From: Fistulifera solaris
Taxonomy: Eukaryota > Bacillariophyta > Bacillariophyceae > Naviculales > Stauroneidaceae
Direction of reading: 5' to 3'
Assembly: GCA_030295235.1 (NCBI GenBank)
Contig: AP026138.1
Location: 62,001 to 126,000, forward strand
DNA length: 64,000 bases
Shown: positions 30,787 through 41,176 of the stretch, piece by piece
Layout of the letters: each line of letters begins with the position of its first letter
How positions within the stretch are numbered: position 1 is the first letter of the stretch
Program-made: the position numbers and the translations under genes
Notes under the pieces: generated by a model
The model's database searches: none
Told to the model about the DNA's origin: nothing
What the model saw: the letters and a program-made list of their open reading frames with translations, nothing else

Positions 30787-33377
30787 ATGGAAGCTGTGGC
30801 TAGCAAAAGTGAAGCAAAGACCCCGCCTTCGATCATTACGGTCGATCCCAATAGCAACACTAAAGAAGATGAACGACAAAGTACGAGCAGCAGTAAAGAT
30901 GGATCGACCGCCCGGACACCCAAGCACGCCAACAAACACGCTACAGAAGGAAAGGAACCATCGCGGAAAAAGAATCTATTTCCAGGCTATGAAGATGGAA
31001 GAATGAATGATCGACATTCGTATCCACCCGTTCACGGAAACCCAGCAATTCATATTTCCCCCACCGACAACAGCCGCCGATATTACGGAGTCGCGTATCA
31101 CAACAATGGCGGACAGTATCCTCCGACGTACGATCAGCGGTTTTATAGTGATTACCCGGGTTCCAATTATCATCCGCAAGGTCACTACGGACCTCCACGC
31201 ATGCCCATGTATCCTCCTCGCAATTATCCGGTCGGTAACTCATGGGGTCCACCACCGGCATCCTTTCCTCCCGGTCGCCATCCGCCGTCACATCCGGTCA
31301 GTCGTGCGGTGTCGAGTTCCTTTGATCGCAGCATCAAAAGTCGAGAAGGTCGTGGACCAATGGAGGCTCCGGTGAGACATGAAGATCGAAATAATATTCC
31401 GGACGACGGTTCGTGGAAGCTTTTGAATCAGGTGCATTCGGTCGACGAAGACGACATTCAGAAGCGATCGCAAAGTATGGCGGCGAATGCCAATCTACAG
31501 CCGACGGGTTCGAATCATAGTAGTTTGACGAATTCGCCCACGGAAGGATTGGAAAGCGGAAAGAAGGATGGACCAGACGCCGAGAAACTCAAGGCTTCGC
31601 TGGATTCACTATCGGGGGCCATGGAGACGGAAAAGAAACCGCTCAGCCCAGGAGGATCTACGGGGTCATTGGATTTAATGAAATGCCCTAGTGGTAGCAG
31701 TCAATTGTTGCTGCCGTCACATCAACGGAGTCTTTCTCAGTTTTCGTTGCCACACTCGGATTCTCTCATGGATACGGGGAAGCGATCACGCGGCGAAGGC
31801 AAAGACCACGAATGTCGGGTCGACGTGGATACGAAAGAGGAAGACGACACGGGTAGAGAATCCGCAACGGAACCAGATGCTAAGCGAAGTCGTAGAGAGT
31901 TGACGATGAAGAAGAAAGGAAGTCCGCTGTCGATTGCTTGCAGTCCACCAGCATCCCCCTCGCGTTGAGAAGAACAAGGGTGAGACCAAGTTGTTTCAGC
32001 CGCAGCCAATATACCCAAACAACAAAGGTCGTCAGTCGCCTGGTTTCTACGATGCTCCTGGCTACACTTATTCCATGGATTTGGGTCAATCGTCGGACCG
32101 CGCGGGTCAAAACATGACACCCACTCCAATGATCGTCGATTCGGATCCGCGAGGCCCTCCTGGATTGGCTCAAGTTTCTTCGTGGGATTTGCAACAGCAA
32201 GACAGCTTTGGAGCGGGCGGAAGTGTCACGGGTGGCACTGGGGGACTCATGTCATCATTCAGTTTCCGCGATGATTATCCTATGCTATCCGCCAGCACGA
32301 GCATCGACAACGATGTTCATTATTCGCAAAGAGAACGAGAGCATCACCAACACATTGAAACGCGCAATCAGTCGTTTGACAGCCAGTACCGCGGTAACTT
32401 TGGACGATCCGACAGCATGATGAGTTACGAACGTCATGGTCCATACGATAGTGCACATCCCGCTTACCCGCCCCACCAACAGTTTCCTCCACACGCGCCG
32501 TCGTGGGGATCACAAGCCAGTTACCATTCGGGCCCGATGTATCCTCCTCAATACCGCGGGGGCTATCCAATGATGCGTAGTTTCTCCGAGGACAATAACA
32601 ACAATGGTCGATCAACTCCACCGCCTGGAGGCATGCGCATGCTACCTCCTGGCTTTCAGCCACCGCCCGAGTTCTTAGCACCGCCGAGCCGTGTGAAGCA
32701 AAACGTTCAAGAGAATACGATCCTGACATCTCCGTACAATGCCAACCCCAAGGCCGGTCCTTTCGGTTGGGGAAAGGAAGAAGATGCTCGGCTGACGGAA
32801 CTGATGAAGAAGTACAAGAACCCTCACGACTGGGAACCCATCGCCAAGGAACACAACCGGGGTCGCACCGCAAAAGAATGCCATGAGCGATGGATCCGAT
32901 ACTTGAAGCCCGGTGTTCGCAAAGGCCAATGGACTGATCAAGAAGATGCGATTGTGATGGAAGCTGTAGCAACTTGCTCCGAACAACCCTTCACGAGATG
33001 GTCCGATTTGGCGCAGCGTCTTCCGGGTCGCGTCGGCAAACAGATTCGTGACCGTTGGGTGAATCACTTGAATCCCAATATCAACCACTTGCCCTTTTCT
33101 CGTGAAGACGACTTACTGCTTTGGGAGGGACACAAGCGACTAGGGAAACGTTGGGTGGAAATTGCAACTAAATTTTTCCATTCGTCCCGTTCGGAGAATC
33201 ACATCAAGAATCGGTGGTACAGTGCATCGTTTAAGAAGTTTATAACAAATGAGTTCGGCCCGGATGCCTATTCGGGTGGGGAAAAAGAAGGACGATGCGT
33301 CTCCGTCCGCGGTCAAGAAGAAAAAGCCGACGTCCTCGTCACCTCGTCAAGCGATGGGAGCTGAACAAGAAGCATAG
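30787..33377 (+). CDS. three-repeat MYB transcription factor (frameshifts)
   Basis: Predicted DNA-binding nuclear regulator of the R1R2R3 type, a group that in plants controls G2/M genes. The start is put at 30787 (MEAVASK) since the upstream in-frame extension is hydrophobic and unlike a MYB. The first two thirds are disordered (Ser, Pro, Gly, Tyr, Gln). Three MYB repeats lie at about 32755-33230: FGWGKEEDARL..., KGQWTDQEDAIV... with KQIRDRWVNHLNP, and LPFSREDDLLL... with NHIKNRW. One frame change occurs at a C5 run (31955-31959). A second, near G4/A5 at 33278-33286, would restore a Lys-rich tail ending at 33375-33377 (KKKDDASPSAVKKKKP), plausible as a nuclear signal. Without it the protein stops at 33364. 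Confidence 0.85.
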
Positions 33378-34206
33378 ATAGTTTCAAAGACGAAAGAGAT
33401 TTGGGGGCTCTTGTTTTAAAATGATAATGATTCATACCGAGATTTTTTAATGAAATTATTATTTTGAAAAACGACGCTTTGAATTTAAACTTTTTAGCAC
33501 GCAATAGCACCATATCGGGTCCCAGTCGTGTCGATGGTTATCAAGTAGCCTTTTCGCGGCCTTTTGCCATTTTCGCGCACGATTCGAAGTCCATAGTCGT
33601 TGTCGACCAAAGTGGTTTATAGTGATAAAAAACAAAGTCGGATTAGAACTCTTAGTGCTCTAAAGCCTCGCTTCCTCTGACGAATCATCATTAGGTGAAA
33701 ACAAGTTGGGACTGGAGGCCATTGGGAGCTAGAGAAGGGAGCTAGAGAGAAGAGAGACTAGATAACAGCTACTTGTACCAGCTTGAAATCTTATTGCGCT
33801 AGATAAGATTTTGTGTTTTGTGTTTTGTGGGTTTGTGGGTTTGTGGCTTGTGCATTATGTTCACTTTTCTATGTTCCATGAATTCAAGACCAAAGACCAC
33901 ATGCTAACCGCAACAAGCGAAGTGCGAAGTCTAGAAATCATAAGGAACTTAGTGCTGCATAAAGTGGCTTCCAGTCTGAATTCTGAATCAGTTCTTAGCG
34001 GTTTGCTTGGACAAAGAGCAAATCGCAAATTCCCAATCCCGAAAACGTGGGTAGGACATAGAATAAAGATCTTATTTACTCTGCTTCTCATACTTCGTTT
34101 GAAACGAATGTCCACAACCCCGCGATCAACAATCAGCGAAAAGATATGGTACTCACCTACAACGTGGATAGGACTTAAAATATAACATTGAATTATTATT
34201 ATTACT

Positions 34207-34290
34207 AGCCGCCTTCGGCGTCTAGCCCCTGCGGGGGGCTTTTTTCGTTCTCGCCCTTCCCGCAAGCGGGGGTTCTCGATCCCCGGGGAT
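34207..34290. other. GC-rich cluster of four stem-loops
   Basis: In an AT-rich setting, four self-complementary units follow each other: CGCC-TTC-GGCG (about 34210-34220); AGCCCC-TGCGG-GGGGCT (34224-34240) followed by a T run, the form of a bacterial intrinsic terminator; CCCGC-AA-GCGGG (34259-34270); and the palindrome ATCCCCGGGGAT (34279-34290). Such clustered GC hairpins are known as mobile elements in some mitochondrial genomes; here origin is unknown. Confidence 0.6.
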
Positions 34291-34438
34291 AGCGTCACAC
34301 CCGTGATTCGGACACCCGGGACCAGCGTTACGTTACGTGACACACACACGGACACAGCGCGCTATTATAAATAGATAGATTCTTTCCATTTGCGTGGTTA
34401 TGACATGCGACATGTGACTTGGGCGCTGAGCAGGGAAC

Positions 34439-34500
34439 AGGTTGTGGGTTGTGGTTGTGGGTTGTGTGTTGTGTGGGTTGTGTGGGTTGTGTGGGTTGTG
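34439..34500 (+). repeat. GT-rich microsatellite
   Basis: An imperfect GGTTGTG array settles into tandem copies of the 10-mer GTGTGGGTTG at its 3' part. It is interstitial and not the TTAGGG type, so it is read as a simple repeat and not a telomere. Confidence 0.8.
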
Positions 34501-35236
34501 AGTTCCTTTGCATTTGCAGTACACAATTCAAACTTCCAAAATTTTCAGAGCACAATCTCGTTGGGTTGCATTTTCTTTTCCTCAACCATGACCTGATTTA
34601 TGATTCACTACTTAGTACTAACTACGTAACACTGTTAAATTCCATAAGTCGTATCGCGTATCGCGTATCGTTCTGCGGAAGGCATGATGCACGCTGCAAG
34701 CATTTTACTTCACGATCTGAAGTCTTAAGATCTTTGGAAATCGCTCATCGCTCATCGCTCATCGCTCGCAACGCGCAAGTTGCGCAATGCATTGGAAATT
34801 GGAAGAAGTCGTGCAGCTTGTAGCTTGCAGTTAGGCCCAAGTACTGGTAATGCGCAATGCATAACGTTGTACGTTACGGAGTACTTACTATGCTAGTATG
34901 ATGTGGCACGTGAAATGAGAAATATGCTTTATGCAATGCCCGATGCAAGGAATAAGAAATCCGGACATAGTCAGTTGTTGTAAATTTTTAGCTAGGAAGG
35001 CGGAGCCAAAAAATGGAGTAGAACATGAAACATGAAAGAAAGTTTAGTGGTAGGCAGGAGGCAAATACCTCCTAAAACTAGGTTTGCCATGCTCAGGTCG
35101 ATTGGGCCTTTCTCTTTTAAAAACAGAAATCATGAACGGCTGCTTCACTTTGTTCTTATGGCAGGCTTTTCACTGATTACATAAATTTTGCTCTTTGTCT
35201 TTCGATCAGGACATCCAACAAGAACAAACAACAACA

Positions 35237-35684
35237 ATGCGTAACGCGACTTTGATCGTCCTTGTCTTCGTAGGTATGTACATTCCCTCTTTGATCATGC
35301 AGGGTTCTTCAATTGAAATAATTTCAAACAGACGCTCACTTTTAACATTTTCTAGGATGGGCATCGGCCTTGTTTGACCGCCGTTTTCAGCTCTGTGGCC
35401 ACCGACGAGCCGTGGTCAGCTGCAACTGCCGAGATCCTGTCGGAAGGGGCAAGTGTGCCGACTCGGCGCTGCTCGGTTACAACCATTGCATCAAGATCGA
35501 TACGCTTCTCACGCCGGAAGTGTGCCAAGAAGTGGCCGAGGGCTCCGAGAACGTTCGCGGAGTAGAGTTTGTCGATCTTTTGGGGTTTCGTACTTGTCGC
35601 ATCCTTTTTGACTCGGGTCTCGACCTGAAAGGCTTGTGTCCTGCTGGTTTCCTCCCAACGCTCGGATTTTTTTGGAAGCGGTGA
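35237..35684 (+). CDS. small secreted cysteine-rich protein, two exons
   Basis: Exon 1 is 35237-35273 (MRNATLIVLVFV plus one base), the intron 35274-35355 (82 nt, GTATGT...TTTTCTAG) and exon 2 35356-35684. The product, about 121 aa, starts with a signal peptide (MRNATLIVLVFVGWASALF) with likely cleavage after ASA. The mature part has eight to nine cysteines (LCGH, SCNC, KC, NHC, VC, TC, LC), consistent with disulfide pairing. It looks secreted or lumenal, not plastid, because no Phe-led ASAF transit part with the usual composition follows. No family is recognised. The intron splits the signal peptide as in the RIQ-like gene. Splicing is predicted from sequence only. Confidence 0.5.
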
Positions 35685-37168
35685 AATCAACGGTGTTTTG
35701 CCTGCCCTTGGCACTACGTGCTGTCGTTGCAAGCTCAATTTGCCTGTTATTTAGTTTGATAGCCCTAACATTCATTTAATGAAATAAGTTTTCTTATTCA
35801 TTGCTCATCGCTTCTTTTTGAACGTAATCCACTTCGTGTATTGCAATGTAGTGTTTAGTGATGTCGCACTCGCTAGGATACAACCGTCACTGCAACTCAT
35901 TCTCGATGTATTCGCGTCAATTGGTTGCCCGTTCGACCTGCATCCTGCATACAGCTTCTGAACAAAAACACCGAAATCGGTAACGAATAAGCGTGGTCTG
36001 ACGGAACAAAAATGAAGGATCACACTGGAACGCAGTAGATCCAACAAGGTGCAGAAGAGGCATCGCGGTGCTGTTCGCTGGCATTGTCAGTGCTTATCAT
36101 TCATCGTCACGAGAAAGAAACGTATTTGGCTCATATTATTTGTCGTCAAGGCTTGGTCGTCAACGCCAGTTGGGTCATGTTCAATCGACGCCGCATAGAG
36201 TGCAAACGAAGCCGTAGGGAACAGCCGAGACGTCGAATCGTTGCGATTAAAAAGAACGGTTCGATCATGGTGTTCGATCATGTACGTTAATTCTCTTTGT
36301 TGAGAGAATTGTGACTGACGCCGGATTGGGTCCATATCTTCACTGGCTTCCACCGCCAACATCTTTTAGTGAGAGAAGTGTTCAAATCGATTGTCCTTCG
36401 GCTCTTTCTGCACGTATAGTTCCAGTTCATGTATTGCACTGTTTTGTTTATTGTTGTCGCAAGCGCTCGGATACAGCCGTCATGAAGGCCGGTCGTGATG
36501 TAGTCGCTGATACTTCACACACTTTAAGATAAAAACACAACACGGAAGGGGAAAAAAGTACAGTATCACAAAAGAGCGCATCGAAAAGCTTTGGATCAAA
36601 CACGCGGAAAAACCATCACATTGCTGCTTGCTTGCATAGGTAAATCACGGATCATAAGATATCGACACATTTTTAAGCAAGTCTCGATGTCTATCCTCGA
36701 GAATGGGCCAGTGCGCTATCGACGCATGCGACTGCGGTAATGTTCTAGCGATAGAGAACCGCCGAGACGCCAACCGTCCAATCGCTCTGAGCACAGATGG
36801 GACCATCAAGCGGAAATAGTGTTAGGCACTTGCTGGGGGTTTGCCCAATATCGCGGACGTGTACTCTTCGGCCATCCAAACGGTCGTCCGCCATTCTTGC
36901 AAGCGGGTATAGGCTTTACACAAATGTATTTGACGGCGCATTTCAACGTTCGTAGCTTTCTCAATAATTCCGGCTCCGACATTTCGCCTGAAGGCTTCTA
37001 GTCGGATTCGAAGTAGCAAATGCATCTTTCGTAACAAAAAACCGCTTGTTATTTTATGCGCCACTTTCCACAATCGATTCGTTTTGTACAAATAAGAAGC
37101 CGGGACCTTTCGAAAGTCACTCTTTCGTTTCCTAATTCATAATTTTTACACATTGATTCTCTTCTCTT
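35685..37168. other. intergenic region with a diverged duplication
   Basis: No gene is well supported. Segments at about 35810-36050 and 36400-36590 share a diverged block (GTATTGCA...GTTTA.TG.TGTCGCA..CGCT.GGATACA.CCGTCA). An 8-bp hairpin AATTCTCT-TTGTTG-AGAGAATT lies at 36289-36310. An 89-codon basic frame on the minus strand (36822-37091) has no recognisable content. Confidence 0.35.
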
Positions 37169-37735
37169 CTATAACAGCTTCAAATGATCCGTGACACCGG
37201 TAAAGACCGAAGTCGGCCCAAAGACACCCAATACGGTCCGTGACCCTGCCGCAATTTGCGTTCGTCCCGCATCTTCTACTAGATAATAGGGAATCCCTCG
37301 ACTGCGCACCAACGCACGAATGCGCTCTAATTCTTCTTGCGTCGGACACTGCACCGCAATTTTCGCACATCCCGTTTGTTGCCATGCCTGCAAAGCAATC
37401 GGACATTGTCATGCCATCCGTTGATAACATCCAACGGCCGCGTGTCCGCATTGTGCCGCAATCTTGCCTTTGCCCATTTTGAGTTCTGTATTGACGACCA
37501 AAACCATTTTGTACGGTGCGTGTCGTATCGTCCAGTTGGCGGCCGTCAGTGCGTTTGTTTCATCAGCTGGCGGATCGTCGTCCGAATAGTCGTCTTCACT
37601 TTCATCATCGTCTTCTTCACTGTTATTGTTGTTATTGATGACTACGACAGTCGGCTTGAAATACCACGCCAAAGTAGGTAACAACGCACCCGCAATAAAG
37701 TACATCCATGCTGGTGCTGTTTCGTTCGAATTCAT
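37169..37735 (-). CDS. PTH2: peptidyl-tRNA hydrolase 2 with in-frame TGA
   Basis: PTH2 releases tRNA from peptidyl-tRNA that drops off ribosomes. The N-terminus has a membrane segment ([16 protein letters not shown]), as in membrane-tethered Bit1/PTH2 proteins, then an Asn/Asp/Glu linker. The PTH2 domain follows: [31 protein letters not shown], then [34 protein letters not shown] and a DHLKLL end, close to the family consensus. One TGA (37409-37411 on the plus strand) interrupts the frame between CYQRMA and QCPIALQAW; both sides are in the same frame, so this is a nonsense codon and not an indel. Length with the codon read is 188 aa, normal for the family. One base change from CGA (Arg) would give it. 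Confidence 0.8.
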
Positions 37736-39158
37736 TTTGTTGAAACAGACGGTTCGCTGCTTTTAAATTAGACGCAACACAAGTCACTGCGGATTATTGC
37801 TTAATGAAGATGCGTTCGTTGGGATTTCGAGGCGAAGGAATGACAAGAAAGATGCATCTATCATCGTCTCGCATCGCCGTCGTCGTTGTCGCGTTGTTTG
37901 CGTTGTTAGGTGTTATAGCTTTGTAGCCAACATGACAAATGGCAAATGGCGGATGACAGAAGGACGAGAGGGATTTCGAACTTTTGACTATACTCCCATT
38001 ATGTAAGTGCCTAATACCACGACTAAATTTGAGTCATGATTTCTCCCTCTTCTTACTCCGTATTACTCCGTATTTTTTTTTTGCACCGTTTCTACTTTCT
38101 ACGTATCTTGTTTTTAAAGTTAGTGACTAGTGACTTGTGACCTTAAAGCTCAAAGTTCAAGAAATGTAGAGTTGAGAGTTCTGATGTTGGATTTGGATGT
38201 CTTAGGTCCCCTTTGTGACCAGAAAAGAAGGTATTTTGACTTAGACATAGCAAATACTCTGTAGCTTTACGTAGTACGTAGCACGGTTGTACCGGAGTGC
38301 TGAGTAGCCAATAGCCAACGACCAACGACCAACGACCGCTCACCGCTCACGGAAGCGACCTTTCATCACGACTGCACTTAGTCATGAATGCGCCCCTTTG
38401 GTTCTTTGGCTCGAGCGTGGGTCATCGAATAATCCCGTTTCTGGCTTTTCTTTTCTCGCGTAGACTAGAAAAGAACTTTAATTCATAAATAATAGTGCTG
38501 CCAGCAACCTAGATCCTAGATACAGAATATATGGATGACTGATGTCTGTTATCGGGCCCTGCATCGAGGATGTAATGACTCAGACTGGTTTTGACAGCTT
38601 ACCATCCATACCATTATTTGTTTGATGGAATAACGTTGACCCGTACGCGTGGTTGATTGAAAACACACACGATTGCTGAATGGACGACTCGTGATAGTCG
38701 TGAAAACACCGGACGAGTCTGCTCTTCGCAACTTCCACATTGCAGTTTTGCATGAACCTTGTTTCAAAGCCAAAACCAATGTTCTTTTTGAGTTTGTTTC
38801 CTCTCTAGATGTGGACTGCTTGGTGATCTGAATCAAAAACTATTCTCTAGAGCCATCCTAATTCTTGAAAGGCTCGGGAGTCATTGTCTCTCCAAGTTTA
38901 TTATTTGATAGTACCATACAGCATTGTGACCTAAAAAGGACGAATTACAGTACTAGGCAGAAGGCACATCGTTATTCAAAAGCTTATGTAGAATTATTCT
39001 TTGGTCACACGTGTTTGCTTGTTGGCGACGCGCAGAGCACGCAACACGCGAGATCGACCCGTTGAACGGCATTTTGTTTTTTTTTCTTCGTGACAAAAAG
39101 CAATAAGGTGTCTTTGGTATAGACTTACTTTTATTGCCGTCACTCGAGGAGATTCCCA
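37736..39158. other. intergenic region with two dispersed motif copies
   Basis: No gene is supported. Motif copies lie at about 37986-38039 (CACGACT...AGTCATGA at 38018-38039) and 38355-38387 (CACGACTG at 38367-38374, AGTCATGA at 38380-38387). TACTCCGTATTACTCCGTA occurs near 38059. Local stutter repeats (CCAACGACCAACGACCAACG near 38318) are present. Confidence 0.45.
38355..38387 (+). repeat. dispersed motif copy
   Basis: Inverted-repeat end of the dispersed motif: CACGACTG (38367-38374) and AGTCATGA (38380-38387), preceded by GCGACCTTTCAT as in the copy at 16931. It is oriented toward the aspartic protease gene. Confidence 0.55.
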
Positions 39159-41037
39159 ATGATGTTGTTTGTTCCGTTACTCTTCGGTGCAACAGCAACA
39201 ACTGCACATGTGATACCGTTAGTGCCGCATCACGTGCAACAACAACGACGACAATTATACGAAGGGCCGTCGACGAAGTTCGAACGACCGCATCGTTATC
39301 CCCGTTGGCTCGAAGAACGCGAATTAGACGATATTCCGGTCGCACAACAAATAGCGGGTCTCTTTCAAGGTTACGGTGTACGTAGTTGTCAAATCATCGA
39401 TGCTGTTGTTCTTGCTTCCTTGCAACAAACTCACTCACTGCTTTTTAGACACATTACGCCGATTTATGGTGCGGAACACCTCCGCAACGTCAAACGGTCA
39501 TTGTCGATACGGGTTCCGGCATTACCGCCTTTCCGTGTTCGCAATGTCAAAAATGCGGTGTCCCCGATTATCATATTGATGCCTTGTTTGACGAATCGGC
39601 CAGTTCCACGTTTTCTGTGTTAGAGTGTGGCAGTTGTTTGCACGGCAGTTGTGACGCCACGAAACAACAATGTCAAATGGGACAATCGTATCAAGAAGGG
39701 AGTAGTTGGCGAGCGCAAGAAGTCATGGATCTATGTTATGTCGGTGGCTTGCACACGGAACCTCTTACGGAAACGCACTCTCAAAGCAACCTCGATCCAA
39801 GGCACGCCTCCGATTTGGCATTCTTGATGAAATTTGGTTGTCAAACCTCGATCACGGGTCTCTTTGTGACACAATTGGCCGATGGCATTATGGGTATGGA
39901 CAAGGCCGAAAGCAGTTATTGGAAACAATTGGTTGATGCCGGTCGCGTCGATCGCGCCGCTTTTTCCTTGTGTTACAGTCGGAGTCCGACGGCCGCCCGG
40001 GAAGGAACGGCCGCGGGAGGAATGAGTTTGGGTGGCTCGGACGTGAGATGGCACGAAACGCCCATGGTCTTTACCGATCAAACCGGATCGTCGAGTGGAT
40101 TTTATCAAGTCTATTTGCGCAAAGCGTATTTGCGCAACAGTGCCGATCACAAAATTCACGTCATTGAAGGATTATCGGAAAAGGACATGAATCAAGGCAA
40201 TGTGATTGTGGATTCGGGGACGACGGATACGTATTTTCATCAAAATTTTGGTCGCAAATTTTATCCACTCTTTCAAGAACTGACGGGAGAAAAATTCGGT
40301 CACAAGGGTATGTCCCTGACACAAGAACAAATTGATGCCTATCCGACCATACTGTTGCAACTGTCGGGAGATGTCGTGCGCAACAAACAAGTCGCCGAAC
40401 AGCACGGCGGTACCGTTCAGGGATTGGTGGGGAGTTGGATCCGGATCATCCGTACGATGTCTTGTTGGCCATTCCACCGTCGCATTATTTTGAATATGAT
40501 GCGGACGACAAGAAATATTATGCGCGTTTCTATGCGGATGAGAAACGGGGCAGTGTGTTGGGTGCCAATGCTATGATGGGACACGATGTCTTGTTTGATA
40601 TTGACAATAAAATACTGGGATGGGCGGAAAGTCATTGCGATTACAATCAATTGGTCGAACGCTATGCGAATGGAAATTTGATTCCGGATGATCCCATCCC
40701 CAAACGCGAAGATCAGAAAAAGAATTCGGAGGAACCATCGAATAACGATGAAGAACGGTTCAAGCCGGAAGACGAAGACATGTACAGTCGAAGCGAACCG
40801 CCACCGAGCATGCAATTGTGCACCAGTAGCACGTGCCAAATCGGTGTTACGGTGTTTGTGGTCGGCGCTGTGATTGCCGTCGGTTATGTGCTGGCCCAGC
40901 GAACCACTCCTGGTTATAGTGGTGTGGGCGAAGAATTGACCGACGCGGAATTGGAAATGCAGTCTCCGCCCAGTATGCACTATCGTGACGACTATGATAA
41001 TGATGATGACGACAAGGAAATGCCTTCCATGACATAG
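39159..41037 (+). CDS. plasmepsin V-like aspartic protease, membrane-anchored, two exons
   Basis: Exon 1 (39159-39377) encodes a signal peptide (MMLFVPLLFGATATTAHV) and a pro-region; the intron is 39378-39448 (71 nt, GTACGT...CTTTTTAG); exon 2 runs to 41037, phase 0, joining as GYG-THYADLWCGTPPQ. Catalytic motifs are VDTGSG (Asp codon 39506-39508) and VDSGTT (Asp codon 40211-40213). After the first comes a Cys-rich insert (FPCSQCQKCG, CGSCLHGSC, SYQEGSSW), the arrangement seen in plasmepsin V and its oomycete relatives. A C-terminal membrane helix (IGVTVFVVGAVIAVGYVLA) precedes an acidic tail. One frame change near 40435 (one T short, GLVGSLDPDHPYDV) is taken as a sequencing error. About 605 aa. 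An ER or secretory-pathway location is likely. Confidence 0.82.
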
Positions 41038-41176
41038 CCTATAGAAACGCACGGAGTAACAATAATATAAGCAGCTCACTTTCTAAGGTATTGCTACCTG
41101 TCAGTATTACCCGTAGTCCTCTTCTGTATGCGTTACGTTGAAAATAAGTCCTCTCTTCATAAAATGCATGTCACTC

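Larger units (their letters stand above)
33378..35236. other. long intergenic region with hairpins and simple repeats
   Basis: No gene is supported over 1.86 kb. It holds stuttered repeats (TTTGTGTTTTGTGTTTTGTG near 33810; CGCTCATCGCTCATCGCTC near 34743), a GC-rich hairpin cluster at about 34207-34290, a GTGTGGGTTG microsatellite, and a TATAAATA box near 34371 without a following gene. A weak dispersed-motif relic is near 33590-33625 (CCATAGTCG...ACCAAAGTGG). Confidence 0.45.

Noticed and set aside
34439-34500. Interstitial telomere
   Set aside because: The unit is GTGTGGGTTG and irregular, not TTAGGG or another known telomere repeat.
36822-37091. 89-codon basic minus-strand frame
   Set aside because: No recognisable content, no signal or family features; insufficient to call a gene.
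37409-37411. Selenocysteine at the TGA in PTH2
   Set aside because: PTH2 has no selenocysteine members and the position is not catalytic.
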